Source of the DNA: Acetobacteraceae bacterium
Lineage (GTDB): Bacteria > Pseudomonadota > Alphaproteobacteria > Acetobacterales > Acetobacteraceae
NCBI GenBank assembly: GCA_025352375.1
Contig: JANXTL010000328.1
Location: forward strand, 1 to 45,351
DNA: 45,351 bases
Direction: 5' to 3'
Part shown: positions 8,519-17,846 of the stretch, piece by piece
Position numbering within the stretch: position 1 is the stretch's first letter
How the letters are laid out: the number at the start of each line of letters is the position of its first letter
Position numbers and translations under genes: made by a program
Notes under the pieces: generated by a model
Database searches by the model: none
Seen by the model: the letters and a program-made list of their open reading frames with translations, nothing else
Told to the model about the DNA's origin: nothing

Positions 8519-8770
8519 GTGCCTAAGGTTGTCCTCTCCTCGGGCTCTGCTTCCCTTGAATTGACAGGGGGAATCACGGAGTTCGAGGTGGAGGCAACCA
8601 GCTTCCGCCGCCTGATCCTGGAACTGGAAAAGCGCTTTCCAGGTCTGGGAACCCAGGTGGAGGAAAGCATGGCCGTCGCGATCGACGGCGAGATTTATCA
8701 AGACGCCTATGCGGCCGAGCTGCGACCCGGCAGCGAAATTGTGCTGATCCCAAAGATTGGCGGCGGTTAA
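8519..8770 (+). CDS. MoaD/ThiS-like ubiquitin-fold small protein
   Basis: This 83-residue protein starts at a GTG six bases after the Mo-hydroxylase stop. It has the beta-grasp pattern and ends in Gly-Gly-Gly after VLIPKI, the C-terminal tail that MoaD/ThiS proteins use as a thiocarboxylate sulfur carrier. The family makes the dithiolene of molybdopterin or donates sulfur in other pathways. In this operon it may supply cofactor sulfur to the neighbouring enzyme, or act in an unrelated sulfur transfer. No dedicated MoaE or adenylating partner is adjacent. The ribosome-binding site is weak, so translation may depend on coupling. Confidence 0.82.
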   Translation: MPKVVLSSGSASLELTGGITEFEVEATSFRRLILELEKRFPGLGTQVEESMAVAIDGEIYQDAYAAELRPGSEIVLIPKIGGG

Positions 8771-9094
8771 CGCGGATTGCTCGGCTCTGGGACCGGCACC
8801 GGTTGCCGCTATGTTAATGCTTCCTAAAACGAAACAACGCCTTCCATCTTCATCGCGTGGCAACCCGAACTCATGGTCGATATAGCAGAATCGATGCCAA
8901 TCTGAGCCGCCATCGCACTGGTTCCAGCGTTACTGGCGTGGGCGGTGTAAAAAATTAAACGGCTCACATAGTTTTGACCTGGTGGCCACCTTGTATTATG
9001 TCGTATCGGTTGCATTTCAGCGGCGGACAGATGAAATACGGTCACCCGTGGGCGCGACCCAAACAACATGCGGCTACGATTTGGTCTTTGAGGA
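8771..9094. other. 324-bp intergenic region, lower GC
   Basis: No convincing gene fills this stretch, which is clearly more AT-rich than its neighbours. On the minus strand a 47-codon frame (8824-8967, GTG start) reads like protein but has no recognised family and only a weak ribosome-binding site. The region probably holds the promoter for the gene at 9095, but no clear -35/-10 pair was identified. No terminator hairpin was seen after the MoaD-like gene. Confidence 0.4.
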
Positions 9095-10294
9095 ATGACG
9101 ATTGAGTTAGAGCATGCGATTGCATTCGGCATCGGAGGCAACAGCCAGGCCCATCTAGGCAAGGGCTGGTCGCAACCCGAGCCCAGGTTTACCTGGGCAA
9201 CCGGCACCGAGAGCCATTTGCAGGTCACGCGGAACTCGGATGCCAACGAGTATGTACTGATGCTCGACGTCGTGCCGTTCATCCATGCTCCCCAGCTTCC
9301 CGCGCAGCGCCTGATCGTCTCGGTCAACGGCGTCGTTGTCGGTTCCGCCGCCCTCGAGCGGCCGACATTGCTGGGGTATCGATTGCCGTCCAGCGTCGTG
9401 GGCCAAAAGGGCTCATTGGCGGTTAGGCTGCAACACCCGGACGCGGCACGGCCGTTGGATTTCAGCATCAGCGACGACCACCGGACGCTGTCGCTCTCGT
9501 TCAGCGAAGCCAGGTTCTACTGGGTCGTGCCCTCTGGACTCGGCACGCATCTGTTGCCAAGGGGGACCATGCTCAGCGGCCGTGAAGCGCAAGGCTTCGA
9601 GGTCCCGCCTCCCCGCGACCTCGATGCCTGGGTCCAGGATCGCACGGGCCTCGATTTGCAGCGACTGGCCCTGCAATTCGAGAGTGTCGGGGAAAACTGC
9701 GAATTCGGACTGGTCCAACGGGCCTGCGAGGCGGAACCACTCGGTCTATTCCGCTTTTCCAGCACATTCTTGCGCCCGCTGATCCACGGGCTCGACAACG
9801 GCTTCGAAGGTCTGGGCAAGCCCGAGAACGTGGATCCACGCCTCGAAGGCGAAGCCCCGCGGGAGTTCATGATCCACGAACGCGCCTATGGCCTTGTCTA
9901 TCACAGTTTCGTGTACGAAGGCGATCGCAGCGCCGATGTCATGCGCGAGCAGGAGGCCGTGCGCTTGAAGTTTCTTCGCGGCAAGTTCATGGAAGAGTTG
10001 CAACGCGCGGAGAAGATATTTGTCTATAAGCGCAATACCCCGATCCCAGAGGAAGAAATCCTGCCGCTTTACCTGGCCGTGCGGCGGCATGGAGATAACA
10101 CGCTGCTTTGGGTCGTGCCGGCGGAGCGCGACCGGCCGCCCGGCACGATGGAGGTCATGATGCCCGGCCTGCTCAAGGGCTACATCGATCGCTTCGCGCC
10201 GGAAGACAACGCTCACGACTTCTCGTTCGACGGCTGGATGCGGGTTTGCGCCAACGCTTTGGTGCTCGCTCGGCTGTTGAAGGGCGCCGCATGA
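9095..10294 (+). CDS. Uncharacterised two-domain protein with NCEFGLVQR motif
   Basis: This 399-residue protein has no signal peptide. Residues 1-150 look beta-rich, like a carbohydrate- or Ig-like sandwich. Residues 190-395 contain LQFESVGENCEFGLVQRACEAEPLGLFRFSSTFLRPLIHGL, which resembles the start of DUF1796-type putative papain-like cysteine peptidases, where a Cys follows SxGxN. Later blocks include FVYKRNTPIPEEEILPLYLAVRRHGDNTLLWVVP. The family resemblance is from memory of the motif shape and the function is unknown. The stop overlaps the next start in ATGA, so it is coupled to the HAD phosphatase. GAGG lies almost against the ATG, an unusually short spacing. Confidence 0.7.
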   Translation: MTIELEHAIAFGIGGNSQAHLGKGWSQPEPRFTWATGTESHLQVTRNSDANEYVLMLDVVPFIHAPQLPAQRLIVSVNGVVVGSAALERPTLLGYRLPSSVVGQKGSLAVRLQHPDAARPLDFSISDDHRTLSLSFSEARFYWVVPSGLGTHLLPRGTMLSGREAQGFEVPPPRDLDAWVQDRTGLDLQRLALQFESVGENCEFGLVQRACEAEPLGLFRFSSTFLRPLIHGLDNGFEGLGKPENVDPRLEGEAPREFMIHERAYGLVYHSFVYEGDRSADVMREQEAVRLKFLRGKFMEELQRAEKIFVYKRNTPIPEEEILPLYLAVRRHGDNTLLWVVPAERDRPPGTMEVMMPGLLKGYIDRFAPEDNAHDFSFDGWMRVCANALVLARLLKGAA

Positions 10295-10965
10295 CGGTTG
10301 TAGGCGTCAGACCGTCGTTGCTGCTCTACGACTGGGACAATACTCTGGTGGACGGCTGGGCCGGCATCGCCGGGGCACTGAACGCCGCGTTTGCCGCATT
10401 CGGTAAGCCGTTATGGACCGTGCAGGACACAAAAAACCGCGTTCGCGTCTCGTTGAAAGAAAGTTTCCCCCCGATGTTCGGCCATCGCTGGGAGGAGGCT
10501 CGGGATATTTTCTACCGTGCTTTCAACGAGAAACATTTGGACTATGTGCAGCCGATGCCCGGCGCGGCCGACGCGCTGATGGCCGCTGCGGCATGGCCAC
10601 AGGGCGTGGTGTCGAATAAGGCCGGTGCGTTTCTGCGCAAGGAAGTCGCGCACCTCGGCTGGGAGCCCCATTTTGGGGCGGTGATCGGCGCGGGCGACGC
10701 GTCCGACGACAAGCCCAGCCCGGCACCGATCTTCATGGCGTTGGAGCAAATGGGGCGAAAGCCCGACCCGACGGTTTGGTACTTGGGCGACACGGCGCTG
10801 GACATGGTGGCCGCCAAAGCGGCGGGGGTCACCGCGGTGCTGGTCGGCGATGCTTCGCACGACGGGGGTGTTGAACATGCGGCCCCCGATATCCATTTCC
10901 TCAGTGCATACCACCTGGCCACTGAACTACGCTTGCTTGCCGTAGGGGGTGTGGGATTAAAGTGA
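10291..10965 (+). CDS. HAD family hydrolase, phosphoglycolate phosphatase-like
   Basis: This 224-residue cytoplasmic phosphatase has all four HAD motifs: DWDNT near residue 14 (nucleophile and acid Asp), VVSNKAG near 103, the Lys of DDKPSPAP near 137 and LGDTALDM near 162. The helical cap between motifs I and II places it with Gph-like class I enzymes. Family members remove phosphate from small metabolites such as 2-phosphoglycolate; the true substrate is not determined. The ATG at 10291 overlaps the previous stop. hfq follows 69 bases after its stop in the same direction. Confidence 0.88.
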   Translation: MTVVGVRPSLLLYDWDNTLVDGWAGIAGALNAAFAAFGKPLWTVQDTKNRVRVSLKESFPPMFGHRWEEARDIFYRAFNEKHLDYVQPMPGAADALMAAAAWPQGVVSNKAGAFLRKEVAHLGWEPHFGAVIGAGDASDDKPSPAPIFMALEQMGRKPDPTVWYLGDTALDMVAAKAAGVTAVLVGDASHDGGVEHAAPDIHFLSAYHLATELRLLAVGGVGLK

Positions 10966-11034
10966 CCCGTGCGGTGGCCGAGCCACGAGCCGCCGCGAGA
11001 CCGCCAGAACCGGCTAACGAGAAGGACATCGCAA

Positions 11035-11325
11035 GTGGCCAACGAAAAGGCGCAAAATGTTCAGGATGTATTCCTGAATCATGTGCGGAAAAGCAAAACA
11101 CCGGTGACGGTGTTCCTGGTGAACGGGGTCAAGCTACAGGGTATCATTACCTGGTTCGACAATTTTTCCGTTCTTCTCCGTCGCGACGGGCACACGCAGC
11201 TCGTTTACAAACACGCGATTAGCACGGTGATGCCAGGCGCACCGATTATGTTGTTCGATCCCGCCAGTGCCCCGGTTCCGGCCGGTGCGACCAGGGAGAT
11301 GAGCACTGCCGCCACTGACGACTGA
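11035..11325 (+). CDS. hfq: RNA chaperone Hfq
   Basis: This 96-residue protein forms the hexameric RNA chaperone that pairs small RNAs with mRNAs. The Sm1 motif ([26 protein letters not shown]) and Sm2 motif ([12 protein letters not shown]) are intact. The start is the GTG at 11035, because AAGGA lies eight bases before it and the protein then begins [15 protein letters not shown] as in other alphaproteobacteria. An upstream in-frame ATG would add unrelated residues. The C-terminal tail after MLFDP is short and disordered. hflX follows and may overlap its 3' end. Confidence 0.96.
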   Translation: MANEKAQNVQDVFLNHVRKSKTPVTVFLVNGVKLQGIITWFDNFSVLLRRDGHTQLVYKHAISTVMPGAPIMLFDPASAPVPAGATREMSTAATDD

Positions 11326-11401
11326 CCCATCGGACGAACAGGACGAGGACGGGCTCGAGGAACGCTGGGCCGCCGACGATGCAGGACCGACCCGCGCGGC
11401 G

Positions 11402-12688
11402 GTGATCCTGCCGTGGAGCCGGCTCGGCCAAGAACTGCCTCAGCAGATCCTTGGCACGCAGGACAGCGGCGTCCCCGACCGTCCGCGTGCCGCCCAGGCC
11501 CGTCTGGCGGAGGCTGTGGGCCTTTGCGCGTCCATCGGTCTGGTGGTGGTGCATGACGCGATCCTGCCGTTGCGCATCCGCCGTCCCTCGACCTTGCTGG
11601 GCGAGGGGCAGGTGGCAACGCAAGGGCGGGCGTTGTCACGTCTTCACGTCACTGTAGTGGTGGTGGACGCGATGCTATCGCCGGTGCAGCAGCGCAACCT
11701 CGAACGCGCCTGGGGCTGTAAGGTTATAGACCGTACCGGGTTGATTCTGGACATCTTCGGCGAACGCGCTGCGACCAAGGAAGGCACGCTACAAGTTGAG
11801 TTGGCGCATCTGGAGTATCAGCGATCCCGTCTTGTGCGGTCCTGGACCCATTTGGAACGCCAGCGCGGCGGGTTTGGCTTCCTCGGCGGCCCCGGCGAAA
11901 CCCAGATCGAGGCCGACAGACGGTTGATCGACGAACGCCTTGTGCGCCTGAAGAAGGATTTGGAGCAGGTGCGGCGCACCCGCGGCCTGCACCGTTCGGC
12001 GCGCAAACGCGTGCCGTTCCCGGTGGTAGCGCTGGTCGGTTACACCAACGCGGGCAAATCCACCTTGTTCAATGCCCTGACCGGGGCCGAGGTTGTGGTC
12101 AAGGACCAGTTGTTCGCGACCCTCGATCCTACCATGCGCGGTTTGCGCCTGCCGTCCGGCCGGCGCGCGATCCTGTCCGACACCGTGGGCTTTATCAGCG
12201 AGCTGCCGCACGAATTGGTGGAAGCGTTCCGCGCCACTTTGGAAGAAGTCTCTCAGGCCGACGTCATCTTGCATGTGCGCGACGCCGCTCACCCCGATAC
12301 CGCGGCTCAGCGGGCCGACGTGATGAAAGTGCTGGACGAGATGGTAGCCGATGGCGCGTTGGAGGCGTCCTGGCCATCCCGCACCATCGAGGTGCTGAAC
12401 AAGGCCGATCTGATGGGCGGGGTCGAAGGCGTCACCGTGCGGGCCGGTGCGGTCGCGGTGTCCGCCATCACCGGCGATGGTCTGCGCGCGTTGGCAGAAG
12501 CGATCGATGCCCGCATCGCCGAGGGCATGGAGATCGCCAGCTATGAAATCGCGCCCGAGGACGGCGCCCGAATCGCCTGGCTTTACCAGCATGGGGCGGT
12601 CGTGACCCGTTCGGACGACGACACCGCCGTACGCGTCACCGTCCGCCTTCTGCCGGCCGATCGGGCGCGTTTCGAACGTCTGGCGTGA
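11402..12688 (+). CDS. hflX: GTPase HflX, ribosome-associated
   Basis: HflX splits stalled or heat-damaged 70S ribosomes. From the GTG used here it has 428 residues: the N-terminal HflX domain, the family signature GGPGETQIEADRR, then the G domain with GYTNAGKST (G1), DTVGFI (G3) and NKAD (G4). The frame is open upstream to 11303 and its acidic sequence reads as coding, but it holds no ATG, GTG or TTG before 11402, and that GTG lacks a ribosome-binding site. A CTG at 11306 has GGGAG about seven bases before it inside the hfq end, so the true start may be this CTG. Confidence 0.94.
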   Translation: MILPWSRLGQELPQQILGTQDSGVPDRPRAAQARLAEAVGLCASIGLVVVHDAILPLRIRRPSTLLGEGQVATQGRALSRLHVTVVVVDAMLSPVQQRNLERAWGCKVIDRTGLILDIFGERAATKEGTLQVELAHLEYQRSRLVRSWTHLERQRGGFGFLGGPGETQIEADRRLIDERLVRLKKDLEQVRRTRGLHRSARKRVPFPVVALVGYTNAGKSTLFNALTGAEVVVKDQLFATLDPTMRGLRLPSGRRAILSDTVGFISELPHELVEAFRATLEEVSQADVILHVRDAAHPDTAAQRADVMKVLDEMVADGALEASWPSRTIEVLNKADLMGGVEGVTVRAGAVAVSAITGDGLRALAEAIDARIAEGMEIASYEIAPEDGARIAWLYQHGAVVTRSDDDTAVRVTVRLLPADRARFERLA

Positions 12689-12812
12689 AATTTTCAGCGC
12701 GTCAGCGCGAGCCGATCGCCAGCGTTAACCACGACCTGATCGGCGACGATGCGGCTGCCAAATTTGGTCTGCGGGAGGTAGAAGGGACAGGCGTTCGTTC
12801 ACGGAGGAAACA

Positions 12813-14448
12813 ATGACCGGAAACCCCGCTTATCTGCATGGCCTCGACAAGAATCAGGCCAACTTCTCCCCATTGACCCCGCTGACCTTCATCGAACGGG
12901 CGGCGTATGTGTACCCCGACAAGCCGTCGGTCGTGCATGGCGCCGAGCGATATACGTGGTCGCAGACCTATGCACGATGCCGGCGGCTGGCATCCGCGCT
13001 GGCGCGGCGCGGTGTCGGCAAAAACGATACCGTCGCGGTCATGCTGCCCAATACGCCCCCAATGTATGAAGCGCATTTCGGCGTGCCGATGTGCGGCGCG
13101 GTACTGAATACGCTGAACACCCGCCTGGAGGCCGAGACCATCGCATTCATGTTGAAGCATGGTGGCGCCAGGGTGTTGATCACCGACCGGGAGTTCTCCG
13201 CGGTTGTCGGCCCGGCGTTGGCGATGTTGGACGAAAAGCCGCTGGTGATCGATGTTGACGACCCCTCGTGGCCGCACGGCGATCTGGTGGGTTCGGTGAC
13301 CTATGAAACCTTCCTGGCCGAGGGCGATCCCTCGTACGACTGGCAAAACCCCGCCGACGAGTGGGACGCCATTGCCCTGAACTACACCTCCGGCACTACC
13401 GGTGACCCCAAGGGCGTTGTTTACCACCACCGCGGTGCGCATCTGAACGCGGTTAGCAACATCCTGAACTGGGGAATGCCGCAGCACGCGATCTACCTCT
13501 GGACGCTGCCGATGTTCCATTGCAACGGCTGGACCTTCCCCTGGACGATCGCCGAACGCGCTGGGGTGAATGTATGCCTCCGGCGGGTGGAGGCGAAGGC
13601 CGCCTGGGATGCCATTCGCGATGAGGGCGTTACCCACATGTGCGGCGCGCCTATCGTCTACTCGCTGCTGTTCCACTGCGACCCGGCACTGCGCTCCGGT
13701 GTGAACCATCGCATCGCCGGTCAGGTCGCCGGCGCTGCTCCCCCCGCCGCGATCATCGAGGGCGCCGAGCTGGCCGGCATCGACCTAACCCATGTCTACG
13801 GGCTGACCGAGGTCTACGGCCCCGTCTCCGTCTGTGCCAAGCACGCGGCGTGGGAGGAACTTCCCATCGACCAACGCGCCGAGCGCAACGGCCGTCAGGG
13901 CGTGCGGACACCGTTGCAGGAGGCGATGACGGTGCTCGATCCAAAAACGATGCAGCCGGTGCCTTGGAATGGAGAAACCATGGGCGAGATCATGCTGCGC
14001 GGCAACATTACAATGAAAGGGTATTTGTCGAACCCACACACCACCGAGAAAGCCTTCGAAGGCGGCTGGTTCCACACCGGCGACCTCGCGGTGATGCAGC
14101 CCGATGGCTATGTAAAAATCCGTGACCGTTCCAAGGACATTATCATCAGCGGCGGCGAGAATATTTCGTCCATCGAAGTAGAGGAAGCGTTGTACCGCCA
14201 CCCTTCGGTCCTCAGTGCCGCAGTGGTCGCGCAGCCTGACGAAAAATGGGGGGAGACCCCTTGCGCGTTCGTCGAACTTAAACCGGGTTCGGCTGTGACG
14301 GCCGAGGAACTGCGCGCGTTCTGCCGCTTTAGCGGGGTTCAAAGTGCCTCGGGCCTACGTCTTCGGAGATTTGCCAAAGACCTCCACTGGTAAAATCCAG
14401 AAATTCGCCCTGCGCGAACGCGCGAAATCCGCCAGCGCGATTGGGTAA
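12813..14448 (+). pseudogene. Acyl-CoA synthetase (AMP-binding, DmdB-like), C-terminal frameshift
   Basis: The gene starts at an ATG behind GGAGGAAAC. It encodes the ANL adenylation core: YTSGTTGDPKGV near residue 190, the GLTEVYGP block, and HTGDLA and KDIIISGGENIS near 430-450. The frame breaks close to 14328. After LRAFCR the original frame reads into unrelated residues and stops at 14393, whereas the +1 frame gives the expected LAGFKVPR...PKTSTGKIQKFALRER and stops at 14448. The lost segment includes the A10 motif, whose lysine contacts the adenylate. Either a real mutation or a sequencing error could explain this. The neighbour is a DmdC-type dehydrogenase, so a thioether or short acyl substrate is possible. 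Confidence 0.88.
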
Positions 14449-14458
14449 GGACACAGCC

Positions 14459-16261
14459 ATGACCGAATACACTGCCCCCCTCCGCGATATGCGTTTCGTG
14501 TTGAACGACCTCGTCGGCATGGACGCCATCGCGGCTCTTCCGGGCTACGATCATGCTGAACCTGACCTGATCGATGCGATCCTGGAGGAAGCGGCCAAAT
14601 TCGCCGGCAACGTCCTGTCGCCGCTGAACCATTCCGGGGACAAGGAAGGCGCCCGCCTGGACTCGGACGGTGCCCACGTCGCGGCCGGATTCGCCGACGC
14701 CTACAGACAATTCGTCCATGGCGGCTGGAATGCGCTCGGTTGCGATCCCGAATATGGCGGGCAAGGCCTCCCGGCCGTGTTGGGTACCGCCGTCAAGGAA
14801 ATGTGGAACGCGTCCAACATGGCATTCTCTCTCTGTCCGCTGCTGACCACCGGCGCGATCGAGGCGCTGCATTTGGTTGGTTCCGACGCGCAAAAGAAAA
14901 TGTATCTGCCGAAAATGGTTGAGGGCAGCTGGACCGGAACGATGAACCTCACCGAATCGCAGGCCGGGTCCGACCTCGCCGCCGTGCGCAGCCGAGCGGT
15001 TCCGGAGGGCGATCGTTTCCGTATTTACGGCCAGAAGATATTCATCACCTATGGCGATCACGACATGACGGAGAACATTGTTCACCTCGTGCTCGCCCGC
15101 TTGCCTGACGCGCCGGAGGGGGTGCGCGGCATTTCCTTGTTCGTGGTGCCGAAATATCTCGTCAATCCCGACGGATCGCTGGGTGCCCGCAACGACGTGC
15201 ATTGTGTGTCGCTGGAACACAAGCTGGGTATTCACGCCAGCCCCACTGCCATCATGGCTTACGGCGACAAAGAAGGTGCGATCGGGACTTTGGTGGGTGA
15301 GCCCAACCGAGGCCTCGAATATATGTTCATCATGATGAACCGAGCACGTTTCGATGTGGGGTTGCAGGGTATAGCGATATCGGAACGAGCATTTCAGCAC
15401 GCGCTGGATTATGCGCGAAACCGCGTGCAGGGCACCGAAACCGGTGTGCGCGGGGGCGGGCGCGTTGCCATAATCAAGCATCCCGACGTGCGCCGGATGC
15501 TGATGTCGATGAAATCTCGTATCGAGGCAATGCGCGCTTTGGCCTATGTCGTCGCTGCCGCGATCGACAAAGCCCAACGCGACCCGGATGCAACCGAACG
15601 GGCCCGTCACCAGGCGATGGTGGATCTGCTGATCCCTGTCGTGAAGGGCTGGAGTACGGAATCGGCCATCGACATCGCCTCCACCGGCGTGCAAATCCAC
15701 GGCGGCATGGGCTTCATCGAGGAAACCGGGGCGGCACAATTCCTTCGCGACGCCCGCATTCTGGCGATTTATGAGGGCACGACCGGCATCCAGGCCAACG
15801 ACCTGGTCGGACGCAAAATCCTGCGCGACCAGGGGGCTGCCGCGCGCGCCGCGGTCGCTGAAATGTGCCAGGTGCTGGCATTGCTGGAAACGGCGGACGG
15901 AGACGATTTCATGGCGATCCGGAACGGCCTGCGCGACGCCATCACGCTGCTGGAACAGACCATCGCCTGGGTGCTTGCGACCTACCCGACCGACCCGCGC
16001 GCGGTGCTCGCTGGGGCGGTGCCCCTGCTGCATTTATTCGGCATTGTCGCGGGCGGTTGGCAGTCCGCGCGTGGGGCCTTGGCAGCGGCCAAGCACCTCG
16101 CCGCCGGGGATAATGAGGAACCTGGCTTCTATCGGGCGAAGATCGGAACCGTTCGCTTTTACGCGGATCACGTCTTGTCGCAGGCGGGTGGTTTGGCACA
16201 TGCCGTCATGCACGGTTCCGCCGGCGTGCTGGCGCTGGACGACGATTTGTTCGCTTCTTAG
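14459..16261 (+). CDS. Acyl-CoA dehydrogenase, DmdC-like long form
   Basis: This 600-residue flavoenzyme is longer than ordinary acyl-CoA dehydrogenases. It has the extra C-terminal domain seen in 3-methylmercaptopropionyl-CoA dehydrogenases and their relatives. Visible blocks are GNEYGGQGLP-like sequence at 95-105, NLTESQAGSDL near 160, the FMIMMNRARFDVGLQG stretch, and GGMGFIEETGAAQFLRDARILAIYEGTTGIQANDLVGRK near 415-450, where the catalytic Glu of YEGTTGIQ lies. AAGGA precedes the ATG at 14459. It follows the ligase by 10 bases, so the two form an operon. Its TAG stop is the first codon of repeat copy 2. Confidence 0.92.
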   Translation: MTEYTAPLRDMRFVLNDLVGMDAIAALPGYDHAEPDLIDAILEEAAKFAGNVLSPLNHSGDKEGARLDSDGAHVAAGFADAYRQFVHGGWNALGCDPEYGGQGLPAVLGTAVKEMWNASNMAFSLCPLLTTGAIEALHLVGSDAQKKMYLPKMVEGSWTGTMNLTESQAGSDLAAVRSRAVPEGDRFRIYGQKIFITYGDHDMTENIVHLVLARLPDAPEGVRGISLFVVPKYLVNPDGSLGARNDVHCVSLEHKLGIHASPTAIMAYGDKEGAIGTLVGEPNRGLEYMFIMMNRARFDVGLQGIAISERAFQHALDYARNRVQGTETGVRGGGRVAIIKHPDVRRMLMSMKSRIEAMRALAYVVAAAIDKAQRDPDATERARHQAMVDLLIPVVKGWSTESAIDIASTGVQIHGGMGFIEETGAAQFLRDARILAIYEGTTGIQANDLVGRKILRDQGAAARAAVAEMCQVLALLETADGDDFMAIRNGLRDAITLLEQTIAWVLATYPTDPRAVLAGAVPLLHLFGIVAGGWQSARGALAAAKHLAAGDNEEPGFYRAKIGTVRFYADHVLSQAGGLAHAVMHGSAGVLALDDDLFAS

Positions 16262-16375
16262 AGCGTGATCGCCTGAGGTTGACTTCAACCTCGGGCGTGA
16301 ATCACCCTCTTAAACAAAGGCTTAGACCATGATCGAACGCCGCGATCGCGTGCAACCTCAAACGATCATGGTATA
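16259..16375. repeat. 117-bp MITE/BIME-like palindromic element, copy 2 (inverted)
   Basis: This copy lies in the opposite orientation to copies 1 and 3 and has the same length. It starts TAGAGCGTGATC at the acyl-CoA dehydrogenase stop codon and ends ATCATGGTATA. It differs from the other copies at a small number of positions, mainly in the loop of the long stem and at the right terminus (TATA instead of TCTA), so it is an older or diverged copy. Confidence 0.88.
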
Positions 16376-16457
16376 AGGCACGCGATCGTAGGTGCGCCGG
16401 TCCGATCCGCCGCGGTGGTCGACCGATTCGCGCGACCATTACAACGGGTGATACCGA

Positions 16458-17846
16458 TCACGGGAGGGCCACGCCCTCCCACCCCGACAGCACTTCGACG
16501 GCGCGCCCAACGCGGAACACCGTTGCCTCATCGAAGGCGCGGCCGACGATCTGTACCCCGACCGGCAGACCATCCGAACCCAGGCCGACCGGCACGCTCA
16601 TGGCCGGATGTCCGGTGACATTGAACGGGATGGTCTGCATCGGCGCAGCGCTGGACAAAGCATCGACCGGCGCATCGAACCCGGGCGCGGTGCTGAGCGC
16701 GGACAGACACAGCAGCGCGTCGTAGTGCCGCAGCGCCTCATTCACCGCGTCGGTCAATTCCCGCCGCACCCGCAAGGCCGCCAGGTAATCCACCGCGCGG
16801 ACTGTTGCGCCCAGAACGAACCGGTTCGCGGTGATCTCGCCATAATCCAGCAGGCGGGTCTGCATGTCCGCTTCGTGGATGGCATAAGCCTCGGCCATCA
16901 TGATCACCCGGCCGGCGGCGCCGAACAGGGCATAATCCGGCAATTTGACGTCTTCCACGACCGCGCCGGCTTCCCGTAATTGGGCAGCGGTGCGATCGAT
17001 CCCGGCCAGCACGTCGTGTGTGGTGGCCGAGGCGCCGACGAAGAAATCGCGCGGAATACCGATCCGCAGCCCCTTAACGCCCTTGTTCAGACCGGCGCTG
17101 TAATCGGGTACTGGCACATCCGCGCTGGCGGCGTCATGGCGGTCGTGCCCAGCCAGCAGTTGGAGGGTGAGGACAGAATCTTCGACCGACCTTGACAGCG
17201 GCCCGCAGTGATCCAGCGCCCAGGACAGCGGAAACACACCTCGCCGGGAGACGCGTCCATAGGTGGGTTTGATGCCCACCAGCCCGCACCACGCGGCCGG
17301 CCCGCGGATGGATCCACCGGTGTCCGAACCCATGGCCATGCGCACCATCCGCGACGCAATCGCGGTGGCGGATCCCGACGACGAGCCGCCCGTTACATGA
17401 TCGGTATTCCAGGGGTTGCGCGCAGGAGGGAACGGCAAATCGAAGCTCGGGCCGCCCAGCGCGAACTCGTGGGTGGCCAGCTTGCCCAGCAGAACCGCGC
17501 CCGCGGAATCGAACTTGCCGGCGACGATGCTGTTATGGGCGGGCACGTTGTCCAACCGCAGCTTCGAATGGCAGGTCGTGCGGATGCCGGCGGTGTCGTA
17601 GATGTCCTTCAGCGCGTAGGGGATGCCGTGAAACGCGCCCCGGTCGCGGCCGGCTTTTAGCTCCGCATCGGCCCGCCCCGCCTGTGCCAGCGCGAGGTCC
17701 TCGGTCAGCAACACGAAGGCGTGCAGTTTATCGTCTTGGGCCTGCACCCGCTCAAGCGCGTCCTGGGTCAATTTCATCGATGTGACGGCACCCGAACGGA
17801 GGGCCTTGCCCATCTCGGCGATTGAAAGATCGCGCGTGTCCATCAT
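16458..17846 (-). CDS. Amidase signature enzyme (AtzE/GatA-like)
   Basis: This 462-residue cytoplasmic hydrolase has the Ser-cisSer-Lys triad: Lys in YALKDIYDT near residue 79, cis-Ser in GGSSSGSATAIAS near 154 and nucleophile Ser in GSDTGGSIRGPA near 178. It hydrolyses an amide or carbamate; the substrate is not known. The start ATGATG contains the stop of the small AtzG-like gene, so the two are translationally coupled. This fits the AtzE-AtzG pairs in which the small protein stabilises the amidase. ATG at 17843 would shorten it by one residue. Confidence 0.93.
   Translation of the reverse strand: MMDTRDLSIAEMGKALRSGAVTSMKLTQDALERVQAQDDKLHAFVLLTEDLALAQAGRADAELKAGRDRGAFHGIPYALKDIYDTAGIRTTCHSKLRLDNVPAHNSIVAGKFDSAGAVLLGKLATHEFALGGPSFDLPFPPARNPWNTDHVTGGSSSGSATAIASRMVRMAMGSDTGGSIRGPAAWCGLVGIKPTYGRVSRRGVFPLSWALDHCGPLSRSVEDSVLTLQLLAGHDRHDAASADVPVPDYSAGLNKGVKGLRIGIPRDFFVGASATTHDVLAGIDRTAAQLREAGAVVEDVKLPDYALFGAAGRVIMMAEAYAIHEADMQTRLLDYGEITANRFVLGATVRAVDYLAALRVRRELTDAVNEALRHYDALLCLSALSTAPGFDAPVDALSSAAPMQTIPFNVTGHPAMSVPVGLGSDGLPVGVQIVGRAFDEATVFRVGRAVEVLSGWEGVALP

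Noticed and set aside
8813-8829. A CtrA-like box TTAA-N7-TAAAAC before the gene at 9095
   Set aside because: The second half-site is mismatched and the position, about 270 bases upstream, is unconvincing.
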